A DNA stretch of 64,000 nt from CAVYUC01 sp963816685. GTDB lineage: Bacteria > Bacteroidota > Bacteroidia > Bacteroidales > Prolixibacteraceae. The position numbers and the translations under genes were made by a program. Below, piece by piece: positions 51,999 through 60,277 of this stretch (the first letter of the stretch is position 1; each line of letters starts with the position of its first letter). The DNA is taken from NCBI GenBank assembly GCA_963816685.1, contig CAWFMB010000010.1, positions 1-64,000 on the forward strand. Reading direction: 5' to 3'. Below the pieces are notes generated by a model, which did not search any database, had not been told where the DNA came from, and saw nothing but the letters and a program-made list of their open reading frames with translations.

Positions 51999-52190
51999 AG
52001 AATTATTTCAATTCCATAGAGAATTACTATCATTCCAAATGGAATTATCTTTCGGAACTATCTCCGAAAGCTTTGGCGCCAAAGCATTGTCTGTCGGCAA
52101 TACCTCCGAAAGCTTCGGCACGAAGGAATTGCCTTTCTGCGAAACCTCCGAACGTTGCGGAAACGTGGAATTATCCCTCGGACAAACCCG
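51999..52190. repeat. 42-bp tandem repeat array 3
   Basis: Three to four diverged copies: the anchor GGAATTAT or a variant recurs at 52041, 52083, 52125 and 52167, each exactly 42 bases apart, with CTCCGAA at 52062, 52104 and 52146. A weaker copy begins at 51999. The unit shares only GGAATT with the 41-bp arrays. The remaining 51914-52511 sequence has no supported gene; an 88-codon frame at 52073-52339 is made by the repeat. Confidence 0.75.
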
Positions 52191-52511
52191 GAAGATATAT
52201 TGCAGCTAGAATTACACAAAAATCCGGTGTACAGGAGTTAGCCCCGGTAAGCTCACAATGGTTCGGCTTAAAAACCATAAGTGACGGACATATTAATCTG
52301 CTTAAACTTTATTCGCTCCATGACAAATGCATCAATTAATATCAGGATTTTAAACGTAAGCGGATTAGCATTGTTAAGTAAAGTATGAGTTATTAATGTA
52401 AATTTGAATTCAAAAAACTGTTACCGCCAAATTTATTAATCAGGGAAATTCCTGGTGACGGTAATATTGGCAGGTACAATCAAAAAATTCTTGATACACA
52501 AAAAAACAAAG

Positions 52512-55500
52512 ATGAATTCTGAACAAAGAATAGCAGAGTTGGAGAAAAAGAACCGGCAGTTAAAGGCGGAACTGGAACAGCTAAAAAAGGAAAGACAACA
52601 CGAGGTTGACCATAAGCAAAAACAACTGCTGGAACAAATCCTGAATGATATTCCCGTGGGAGTGGCCTTACATGAAGGGCCTGAATTCATTACAACTGTG
52701 GTCAATAAAAGCTACTACGACTTTGCTTACGGTAAAGGCGATATCATAAACAGAAAGGTGGAAGATGTTTGGCCGGAAGTAGCCGATCAAATCCTTCCTT
52801 TATTGACGAAGGTATACAAAACCGGAGAACCACATCATGCCACCGATGCTGAATTTACGGTAGAACGTGGAAAAGGCCCGGAAAAAGCCTGGTTTTCATT
52901 CAGCTACCTTCCTTTCCGGGGAGAAAAAGATAAAATAACAGGTATCCTGGTGTGGTCATTCGAAACCACTCCCTATGTGCTGAGCCGAAAAAAAGCAGAG
53001 AATACCACAATTAAAATAGCCGAAAGTGAAAAACGGTTTCGATTGGCTACCGACACCGCAGAATTCGGAATTTTCGAATGGGATGCAAAGTCAGACAGAC
53101 CCATTTGGGAAAACAAGCGGATATATGATATTTTCGGACTTTCACCCGATGAAAAACCAGTGACAAAAAAAGAACTGGAAAAAGAATTCATTCATCCGGA
53201 AGACCTGCCGCGTTTTGAAACTGCGATGGATGAAGGAATGAAAAAAGGCTCACGTTTTTCAGTTCAATGCCGTATTCAAAGGCGTAACGACCAGCAATGG
53301 CGATGGATTGAATATTATTCCAATTTTGAATTATCCGCTGATGGAGACCCAATCCGACTCATTGGATTTGTAGCCGATGTAACCAATAAAATTGCTGCTG
53401 AAGAAGCTTTGCGTAAAAGCGAACGAAATTTCCGGGCGCTATTAAATGCTGCAACTTCTGTCATATACAACATGAATGCTGACTGGTCGGAAATGCGGAA
53501 ACTCAACAGCAAAAATTTTATTTCCGAAATGCTTGAACCCAGTAAAGAATGGATGGATGAATACATTCATCCATCTGACCAGGCTATGGTTGCAAGCAAA
53601 ATCAGGGAAGCAATCGATTCCAAATCGGTTTTCGACCTGGAACACCGGGTAACCCAGGTGGATGGTTCTCTTGGATGGACCCATTCACGAGCAGTACCAT
53701 TGTTGAATAAAGAGGGAGAAATACTGGAATGGCTGGGTATGGCCGATGATATTACCAAGCGAAAAAAAGCGGAGTTCAACTTGCTCAAAAATGAAGAAAA
53801 ATACAGGGCTGTTTTCGAACAGGCCGCAATCGGAATTGGCCGGGTTAATTTTGACGATGCGAAGTGGATTGATGTTAATGCCACATTTTGCAGGATGGTT
53901 GGTTATGAAGCTAAAGAACTTAAAAACATTCCGTGGCCCAAAATTACTCATCCTGATGATATCGATCTTGACTTGATTCCATTCAAAAAAATGGCAGCAG
54001 GCAAGCTGGATAACTATTCAGTGGAGAAAAGATTTATTCACAAAGAAGGACATTTCATTTGGGCACGTCTCACACTCTCACTTATTCGAGACGATCGTGG
54101 ACGACCAGACTCCGAGATTGCCGTTATTGAAAATATAACCGAGCGGAAACAGGCCGAAGAAGCATTGCAGAGGAGTGAAGAACGATGGAACCTGGCGCTC
54201 GAAAATTTTGCTGAAGGGGCAATCATCGCTACCGAAGACGAGCAGGTAATCTACTGGAACCCTGCGGCCAGGGAAATGCATGGTTTTACTCACCCTGCCG
54301 AAGGAATAGAACCATTGGTAGATACTTCTGTTACTTTTCAACTTTGTACACCCGATGGCCATCATCTGCTGGAACTCGATGAGTGGCCAATGCGCCGAAT
54401 CAAACGCGGCGAAAAAATGTGCGAAATTACGAACTCCGGTTGCGCCGGCCTGGATCAGGGGTGGGAAAAATATGTGTCCTATTCAGGCTCAATGGTGGAA
54501 ACAGCCAACGACGAAAAGCTGATTTTCCTATCGGTACATGATCTTACAGAAGAATGGAAATCGGAATTGGCCCTGCGCGAAAGCGAAGAAAGATTCCGGA
54601 CATTGGCCGATAACATCTCTCAATTGGCATGGATGGCCAATGAAAAAGGCTCAATTTTCTGGTACAACAAGCGGTGGTATGATTACACCGGAACCACATT
54701 GGATGTGATGCAAGGCGGGGGTTGGAAAAAGTTACAACATCCGGATCATGCAGATCGGGTGATTAAAAAATTTCAGCAATCATTGGATTCCGGAGAAAGA
54801 TGGGAAGATATTTTCCCGATTCGCGGAAAAAATGGAAGTTACAGGTGGTTTCTCTCCCGTGCTGTACCTGTCCACGATGAAAAAGGAAATGTTATCCGTT
54901 GGTTTGGAACCAATACCGATATAACAGAACAAAGAAGGTCAGAAAAACTTTTGCGCAACCAGAACCGCATGTTGGACCAGGTACAGGATGCAATTATCGG
55001 ACTGGATAATGATGGTAAAATATCTTATTTAAATGAAGCTGCCTTCGAATTGTATGAAATCAAAAAAGATTCGGAAATTCTTGGCAGCAAACCGGAAGAT
55101 TATTTTACAGTACAGTGGGATAGTACAAATTCAGAAAATGAACTTTATAGCAAACTGGAAAAAATCGGAACCTGGAAAGGGGAAAATATTCATAAAACAG
55201 CGAAAGGAAAAAGACTATGGATTGAGTCTGTGGTATCGGCGGTGAAAGATGATAAAGAGAAAATAACCGGCATCATTTCCGCTATGCGCGATGTTACACA
55301 CCGAAAGAAACTGGAAGAAGCATTGAATATCCAACTGAAAGAATTGCAGAAGGCTAATGATTTGTTCGAAAACATCCTTTACATAATTGCACACGATCTG
55401 AAAGGTCCGATTGCCAATATGTACATGGCCCTAAACCTGATTGATTCGGTTCAGCAAATGCAGGAAAAGATCCGGATGCTTGAAATGTTCCGGCCTCTCG

Positions 55501-56024
55501 TGCAGCGGGTGGAAAATACCATCAAAGGAGTAACAGGTTTATTACAGGTTCAGAAAACCAATGATTCTGCTGCCTTTAAACTCGATTTTGAAAGCATACT
55601 CAACGACATTTTGCTTGAGCATAAGGAAAGCCTCCGGCCGGGGGCCCTGGAGTCTGATTTCAAAAGAAAAACGATTTATTACATTGAACCATTCCTTACC
55701 AGCATCATGAAAAATCTGATTAATAATGCAATAAAATACAGCCGGGAAAATGTACCATTACAAATTAAAGTGAGTACTGAAAACAAAAACGGATTTATAC
55801 TGATGACAGTAAAAGACAACGGTATTGGAATCGATCTGAAAAAACACCGGAAGGAACTGTTTTATCCCTTTAAAAGGTTCACTCCAAAAAAAGCGGAAGG
55901 TACGGGAATCGGTCTGTACATCATAAAAAATACTGTGGAGAAAAACGGAGGTTACATTGAAGTGGAAAGTACACCCGGCGAAGGAACTGCTTTTTTCTGC
56001 TATTTAAAGGAATACAAAAAATAA
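52512..56024 (+). CDS. multi-PAS sensor histidine kinase
   Basis: The protein is 1170 aa from the ATG at 52512 (MNSEQRIAELEKKNRQLKAE), followed by a short coiled coil. It has no membrane segments, so it is cytosolic. Seven PAS/PAC modules start near residues 39, 168, 300, 423, 551, 687 and 813; several open with the linker pattern SE.RF (ESEKRFRLA, KSERNFRAL, RSEERWNLA, ESEERFRTL). The dimerisation domain has His961 in IIAHDLKGPIANM. The HATPase domain has the N-box NLINNAIKYS, G1 VKDNGIGID and G2 GTGIGLYIIKN. There is no receiver domain and no response regulator beside it, so it is an orphan kinase. Confidence 0.93.
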   Translation: MNSEQRIAELEKKNRQLKAELEQLKKERQHEVDHKQKQLLEQILNDIPVGVALHEGPEFITTVVNKSYYDFAYGKGDIINRKVEDVWPEVADQILPLLTKVYKTGEPHHATDAEFTVERGKGPEKAWFSFSYLPFRGEKDKITGILVWSFETTPYVLSRKKAENTTIKIAESEKRFRLATDTAEFGIFEWDAKSDRPIWENKRIYDIFGLSPDEKPVTKKELEKEFIHPEDLPRFETAMDEGMKKGSRFSVQCRIQRRNDQQWRWIEYYSNFELSADGDPIRLIGFVADVTNKIAAEEALRKSERNFRALLNAATSVIYNMNADWSEMRKLNSKNFISEMLEPSKEWMDEYIHPSDQAMVASKIREAIDSKSVFDLEHRVTQVDGSLGWTHSRAVPLLNKEGEILEWLGMADDITKRKKAEFNLLKNEEKYRAVFEQAAIGIGRVNFDDAKWIDVNATFCRMVGYEAKELKNIPWPKITHPDDIDLDLIPFKKMAAGKLDNYSVEKRFIHKEGHFIWARLTLSLIRDDRGRPDSEIAVIENITERKQAEEALQRSEERWNLALENFAEGAIIATEDEQVIYWNPAAREMHGFTHPAEGIEPLVDTSVTFQLCTPDGHHLLELDEWPMRRIKRGEKMCEITNSGCAGLDQGWEKYVSYSGSMVETANDEKLIFLSVHDLTEEWKSELALRESEERFRTLADNISQLAWMANEKGSIFWYNKRWYDYTGTTLDVMQGGGWKKLQHPDHADRVIKKFQQSLDSGERWEDIFPIRGKNGSYRWFLSRAVPVHDEKGNVIRWFGTNTDITEQRRSEKLLRNQNRMLDQVQDAIIGLDNDGKISYLNEAAFELYEIKKDSEILGSKPEDYFTVQWDSTNSENELYSKLEKIGTWKGENIHKTAKGKRLWIESVVSAVKDDKEKITGIISAMRDVTHRKKLEEALNIQLKELQKANDLFENILYIIAHDLKGPIANMYMALNLIDSVQQMQEKIRMLEMFRPLVQRVENTIKGVTGLLQVQKTNDSAAFKLDFESILNDILLEHKESLRPGALESDFKRKTIYYIEPFLTSIMKNLINNAIKYSRENVPLQIKVSTENKNGFILMTVKDNGIGIDLKKHRKELFYPFKRFTPKKAEGTGIGLYIIKNTVEKNGGYIEVESTPGEGTAFFCYLKEYKK

Positions 56025-56379
56025 GAGCTTTTCCGGACGAAATCATCTTGTTCCTGCCAATTTTCATCCAATAACTCACGAATTTCTCATAATAACCCTA
56101 CCCCTTTTGGGAGAACTTCGCCGGATTAAATTCGAACTAAGTACGAATATAGTACGATTTTGAAATAACTTAAGTATTTCCAAAATAAGGAAAAAATGGA
56201 AGAGAGTACCGTTACTTTATCAAAAAGAAGGAAGATGAAGGTACAAACTATTTTACTCTACCAAAGAATCAAAGTGCCACTATATAATGCACTGCAATTC
56301 AAAATGCAGCAAAAAACACCGGCTGAATTTAATCAACCGGTGAGCACCATCAATATCTGTTTGACTTATGTATTCTCCA
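56025..56379. other. intergenic region after the kinase gene
   Basis: AT-rich sequence with a GGATTAAATTCGAACTAAGT stretch and an ACGAATATAGTACG near-repeat, but no terminator with a clear T-run and no gene. The plus-strand frame at 56196-56513 runs into the TGCAT array and is rejected. Confidence 0.5.
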
Positions 56380-56606
56380 CTTCAGGCATTCCTGCATTTC
56401 TCTTAAGATTCATGCATTCAAACATTCATGCATACCTTCTAACATTTATGCATTTAAGCATTCCTGCATTTCTTTCCTGCATACCTGCATTTCTTCTTCC
56501 ATTTCTGCATTAAAGCATTCCTGCATTCATGCATTTCTTCTTTCCTGCATTCCTGCATTTCTTCTAACATTCATGCATTAAAGCATGCATGCATTCATGC
56601 ATTTCT
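56380..56606. repeat. TGCAT-rich irregular array
   Basis: About 227 bp made mostly of CATTCCTGCATTTCTT and CATTCATGCATT words with spacers of TTCTTC or TAAAG. TGCAT or ATGCAT occurs every 8-20 bases and the words invert on themselves (ATGCAT is its own complement). The steps are irregular, unlike the 41/42-bp arrays. It abuts the stop codon of the minus-strand gene at 56608. Confidence 0.85.
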
Positions 56607-56607
56607 T

Positions 56608-57612
56608 TCAAACCAAAATCTCCCTGCAATATTCAACACACTTCTTCACCTCTTCCTGTGCGGTTGAATTCTCAGGCACCGGATACTCCAGTTCGATGTC
56701 GAAATAAATGGGCCAGTTTTTATCCTGTACCAGTTTCAGCATATCGGCAACGGGTGTATCCCCTTGTCCCCAAGGCATGTTGGTATTGGGGGGATTGCCG
56801 TTTTTACCGGTTTTATCCTTTGTATGAATACTGAAAATCCTGTCGTGCAGTTTTTCAATAATTTGATTCGGATGATTGCCTGTTGCGCCAAAATAATGTC
56901 CGGCATCAAAGTTCAGCATGTTTTTAGGCGAATATGCAAGGAATTTCTCAAAGCTGAAATCCGGTTCGCCGGGTTGCAAATGATTATGGTAAATGGCGTA
57001 CATGTTATGCTTTTCCGCAAATTTCCCTAACCGCTGGCACGCTTCTTCTCCAATTTCGTTGGTAATACCCTTCGCGCCCAAAACTTTTGCCGCTTTAAAA
57101 GCATAGTCAATTTCTTCATCGCTCCAGTTGGCCGGCGCAAATTTTACGATGTGGATGCCCACTCCGGCTTTGTCATACATTTTACGCAATTGCTTGTATT
57201 TATCCATTGAAACCGACAGCCGCCAGTCGCGTTGCTTTTCCTGTGCAATCTCTGCTTTTTTACGGTACTCCTCCCGTTCCGCATCCGACAGTGTTGCGCC
57301 ACGCGGCGGCCGTGCAGGCGATTCTGGAATCCCTGCATATTCCTCAGCCACATTGCCCATTAGTTCTATTGAACTGATTCCCGCATCAAGGCAGTAATTT
57401 AAAATATCTTCAGCCGAGCTGGGCATGCTGCGCCAACTGTAGGTAATGGCGCCAATCTGAACGCCGCCAAACTTGGAATCCGGCTTTCCGGAACCCGGCA
57501 AAACACTGCCAAAAACAGATGGTGCAAAAGAGAATGCAGCCGCTGCAGTTGCAGCAGATCCGATAAACTTCCGGCGCGAAATGCCGGTGTTTGATTTTAA
57601 TTTTCTATTCAT
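56608..57612 (-). CDS. Tat-exported sugar-phosphate isomerase/epimerase-like protein
   Basis: The protein is 334 aa. A twin-arginine signal (SRRKFIGSAATAAAAFSFAP) sends it folded across the inner membrane. The TIM-barrel of the xylose-isomerase/AP-endonuclease-2 superfamily follows: DAGISSIELMGNVAEEYAG, VGIHIVKFAPANWSDEEID, YAIYHNHLQPGEPDF and MLNFDAGHYFGATGNHP, with the metal ligands in YHNH, DAGH and SIHTKD. Members act on keto-sugars and often occur with DUF1080 or oxidoreductase genes in glycan loci. The substrate is unknown. Confidence 0.88.
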   Translation of the reverse strand: MNRKLKSNTGISRRKFIGSAATAAAAFSFAPSVFGSVLPGSGKPDSKFGGVQIGAITYSWRSMPSSAEDILNYCLDAGISSIELMGNVAEEYAGIPESPARPPRGATLSDAEREEYRKKAEIAQEKQRDWRLSVSMDKYKQLRKMYDKAGVGIHIVKFAPANWSDEEIDYAFKAAKVLGAKGITNEIGEEACQRLGKFAEKHNMYAIYHNHLQPGEPDFSFEKFLAYSPKNMLNFDAGHYFGATGNHPNQIIEKLHDRIFSIHTKDKTGKNGNPPNTNMPWGQGDTPVADMLKLVQDKNWPIYFDIELEYPVPENSTAQEEVKKCVEYCREILV

Positions 57613-57937
57613 GATTTTGTAATTGTTGATTTAAGCGAATTAAAAATAGAGGTTTTATTTGGAAATTGGTTTAGAAATCAGGTAAAAATTCAATTGGGCC
57701 ATACATTCCGAAAGTAAATTCAGATGGAAAAATTAATACGCAACTGATAATAAAGGAATAAAACAGATTTATGGGCTGAAGCCCGGACACTCTGGTGTGG
57801 TCACTAATCTCGGGGTTAGTGAAAGTCCTGTTGAGGGGGGCTTTAGCCAAAAAAATAAATATGTTATAAAGCTGTGCAGATTAATTTTGGCTGGTTGGTT
57901 GTGTTATTCCGGTTTGTTATTGTGTTTTTATTCTTTC

Positions 57938-57956
57938 CCAAAGTTCGGAACTTTGG
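57938..57956. promoter_or_regulatory. 19-bp perfect palindrome
   Basis: CCAAAGTTC, G, GAACTTTGG is perfectly symmetric, and further matching T/A bases follow after one mismatch on each side. It may be an operator or a dispersed palindromic repeat. There is no T-run on either side that would make it a clear terminator. Confidence 0.5.
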
Positions 57957-58231
57957 AAAAGGATTTCTTTTTATGCCGAATTTCACAGGTAACCCTCTTT
58001 TTTGTATGTTTTTAAACATACACTGCCAAAATGCATAACCAAAACATTGAAATCCAATACAATAAATCAAAAAAAAAAAACAGCACCTGTACATAAAAAA
58101 ATTTTGGTTTAAAAAAATATTTTTACTAACTCTGTACAGGCAAACTACAAAAAACCAAAATATTAATTAACTAACAGCTAACTCTCCATGTATTTCATTC
58201 TTTTCCAAAAAATAAAAAGGCTGGTTTAAAA

Positions 58232-58261
58232 GCCTCCCCGGTATTCCCCACCCGGGGAGGC
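58232..58261 (+). promoter_or_regulatory. GC-rich leader hairpin before the T9SS cluster
   Basis: GCCTCCCCGG, the loop TATTCCCCAC, and CCGGGGAGGC form a perfect 10-bp stem in otherwise AT-rich sequence, 83 nt before the ATG at 58345. AAAAGGTTTTTCG follows, so it could be an attenuator or a terminator of an upstream leader. Confidence 0.5.
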
Positions 58262-58344
58262 AAAAGGTTTTTCGCTGTGCAAGCGCGGGGAATCCTGCAA
58301 GAATTTTCAAAACTACAACATTTTAAAATCAAAAATTAATAACA

Positions 58345-59286
58345 ATGAAAACTTTTATTATAATTATATCAGTGTTTTTACTTTCAACACTTTCCTTCAA
58401 CGGATTTTCACAATTAAAAGTAGTGAGTACCGGAAGAGTGGGTATTGGTACAACAAGCCCGGGCGCTAAATTAGAAGTTAATAATTCAGACCCTAACCTT
58501 GAACATTGTGCCAAGTTTACGGGACCTTCATCGTTGGCAACGGTATTGATTGGAGGTGCCAGCCAAAACACTCAGTACGAACTGTATTTAGGTGGCGACG
58601 CTTATGCTACAGGAACCTGGACATCATCTGATGAAGTGTATAAAAAGAACATTCAAGCCCTCGATGGTAATGAAGTTTTAGCAAAATTAATGAAGATGGG
58701 TGGCAAAAAATATGAATTTAAAACCAAACAGGAATTGGAAGACATTCTTAAAAACAACAAGCTTGGTTTTGTGCCAAATTTTTCACCCGGCGAGCATTAC
58801 GGTTTGATCGCCCAGGAACTTGAAAATGAATTTCCTGAACTTGTAAGGCTCGATTCAATTTCAATGACAAAAGCCATAAATTATGATGGGATGATCCCGA
58901 TTTTGCTGGAAGCGATAAAAGCGCAGCAAACCAGGATTGAAGATTTACAGGGACAAATTGAAGATTGTTGTTCAGACACAAAAAGTGCCACAATAACAGG
59001 AACTGATGCGCGAACACAAACCGGTGAAGCCAGGCTATACCAAAATGCGCCAAATCCTTTTAGCACACAAACTACTATACGATATGAGCTACCTGAAACA
59101 GTACAAAGTGCTCAATTGCATATTTGCAATATGACCGGGACACTTTTGAAAACAATCACAATTAACCAAAGAGGTTCAGGAAACGAATTAGTAAATGCTA
59201 ACGAATTTGTTGCCGGAATGTATTTGTACAGTCTGGTTTGTGATGGAAGAATTGTGGATACGAAACAAATGTTGTTAACTGAATAA
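58345..59286 (+). CDS. tail-fibre-like S74 chaperone-domain protein with T9SS sorting domain
   Basis: The protein is 313 aa with a signal peptide (FIIIISVFLLSTLSFNGFS). RVGIGTTSPGAKLEV is the repeat typical of collagen-like/tail-fibre Bacteroidota surface proteins. The S74 intramolecular chaperone domain (about residues 93-205) starts TSSDEVYKKNIQALDG and has HYGLIAQELENEFPELV. This domain normally trimerises the protein and then may cut itself off. The C-terminal T9SS type A sorting domain begins LYQNAPNPFSTQTTIRYELP and ends GRIVDTKQMLLTE. It is an unusual fusion but common in this phylum. Confidence 0.88.
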   Translation: MKTFIIIISVFLLSTLSFNGFSQLKVVSTGRVGIGTTSPGAKLEVNNSDPNLEHCAKFTGPSSLATVLIGGASQNTQYELYLGGDAYATGTWTSSDEVYKKNIQALDGNEVLAKLMKMGGKKYEFKTKQELEDILKNNKLGFVPNFSPGEHYGLIAQELENEFPELVRLDSISMTKAINYDGMIPILLEAIKAQQTRIEDLQGQIEDCCSDTKSATITGTDARTQTGEARLYQNAPNPFSTQTTIRYELPETVQSAQLHICNMTGTLLKTITINQRGSGNELVNANEFVAGMYLYSLVCDGRIVDTKQMLLTE

Positions 59287-59302
59287 TGGATAGAAAAAGC
59301 AA

Positions 59303-60247
59303 ATGAAAATAATTATAATTCTAATAGCAGCAGTAATACCACAAATTATATTCGCACAGGAATACGAATATGTTCCATTACCCGATTCAGGTGCAGTATG
59401 GAGTGAAGTGTATTCTTTTGGTGAACCACGATGGCCGGATACAATAGTTAAACCACCCAGCTATGAAAGATTCACAGTTAGCGGTGAGGATACAACAATA
59501 AATGATATCATATATAAAAAACTATACCTGTTTTACGATTCTGTTTTTACTAAATCCGAGGCAACCTGTATAGGTGGAATCAGGGAAGATGAAAATAAAC
59601 GGGTTTATTTTAAAAGCGATACGTTTATTCACGAATTCAAACCTATGAACTGGATGTACGAATACAATGAAATCGTGTTATATGATTTTTCGGTGAATAT
59701 TGGTGATACCATAAAAAGCATTAATGGATTTCCTGATGATGTTCTGATTGTATCTTACATAGACACTATTATGATAAAAAATAAATATAGAAAAAGCATA
59801 CATTTTCAGGATTTTTTCTGGGTTAGTTGGATTGAAGGTATTGGAAATACCAATGGACTATTGTTTAATTCTGGAAGTTTGCCTACTTGTAGTTGTGGAT
59901 CAGGAGATCTAATATGCTTTCAGCAAAACGGAGAAACCTTATATTTCAATAAAAATTATTCAGACTGTTTTCCTTTATTAACCGGTATTGAAATTAAGAA
60001 GAACAGTTTATCGGATATTAATATTTTCCCAAATCCGGCAAATGATAACATCAGGTTCAGCTTTGGGATTCAGCAATTAGAACGAATTCAAATAATGGAT
60101 TGCAATGGACGGGTATGTGGAAATTTTAATGTTCAACTGCTGCAGGAATTTAATCTATCCATCGGGAAGTATCAACCCGGCATTTACTTTTATAAAGCGA
60201 CAAACAATAATGGCCGGATACTTACCGGAAAGTTTGTTGTGCAGTAA
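59303..60247 (+). CDS. T9SS type A sorting domain-containing secreted protein
   Basis: The protein is 314 aa with a signal peptide (IIIILIAAVIPQIIFAQ). The body has many Tyr/Asp strands and no recognised domain. The C-terminal sorting domain is clear: DINIFPNPANDNIRFSFG, ERIQIMDCNGRVCGNFN and QPGIYFYKATNNNGRILTGK. It starts 16 nt after the S74 protein, so it is in an operon. It is paralogous in layout to 62782-63708, since both carry a conserved DTI..K.Y/VKVI.R.Y type core. Confidence 0.82.
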   Translation: MKIIIILIAAVIPQIIFAQEYEYVPLPDSGAVWSEVYSFGEPRWPDTIVKPPSYERFTVSGEDTTINDIIYKKLYLFYDSVFTKSEATCIGGIREDENKRVYFKSDTFIHEFKPMNWMYEYNEIVLYDFSVNIGDTIKSINGFPDDVLIVSYIDTIMIKNKYRKSIHFQDFFWVSWIEGIGNTNGLLFNSGSLPTCSCGSGDLICFQQNGETLYFNKNYSDCFPLLTGIEIKKNSLSDINIFPNPANDNIRFSFGIQQLERIQIMDCNGRVCGNFNVQLLQEFNLSIGKYQPGIYFYKATNNNGRILTGKFVVQ

Positions 60248-60277
60248 AATTTTATTTAACCTTTAATACTAAATATT

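Larger units (their letters stand above)
57613..58344. other. long intergenic region with several hairpins
   Basis: About 730 bp. It contains GGGCTGAAGCCC (57777) and CACTAA/TTAGTG inverted repeats in the style of the 5033-6078 elements, the palindrome at 57938-57956, an inverted pair CCTGTACA (about 58085) and TGTACAGG (about 58133), and a 10-bp stem at 58232-58261. No ORF has family features. Its right half is probably the long leader of the gene at 58345. Confidence 0.55.

Noticed and set aside
52073..52339. Plus-strand frame of 88 codons
   Set aside because: Built on the 42-bp array; the repeated peptide exists only because 42 is divisible by three, and the copies have diverged without coding constraint.
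52512..56024. Hybrid two-component system (kinase with fused receiver)
   Set aside because: The protein ends right after the HATPase domain; no receiver or DNA-binding domain is fused and no response regulator is adjacent.
56196..56513. Plus-strand frame of 105 codons after the kinase
   Set aside because: The second half is a translation of the TGCAT array (FLLRFMHSNIHAYLL-type repeats).
47389..57612. A classical polysaccharide utilisation locus
   Set aside because: No SusC/SusD pair, hybrid two-component regulator or clustered family set is present; the exported glycan enzymes are scattered and on both strands.
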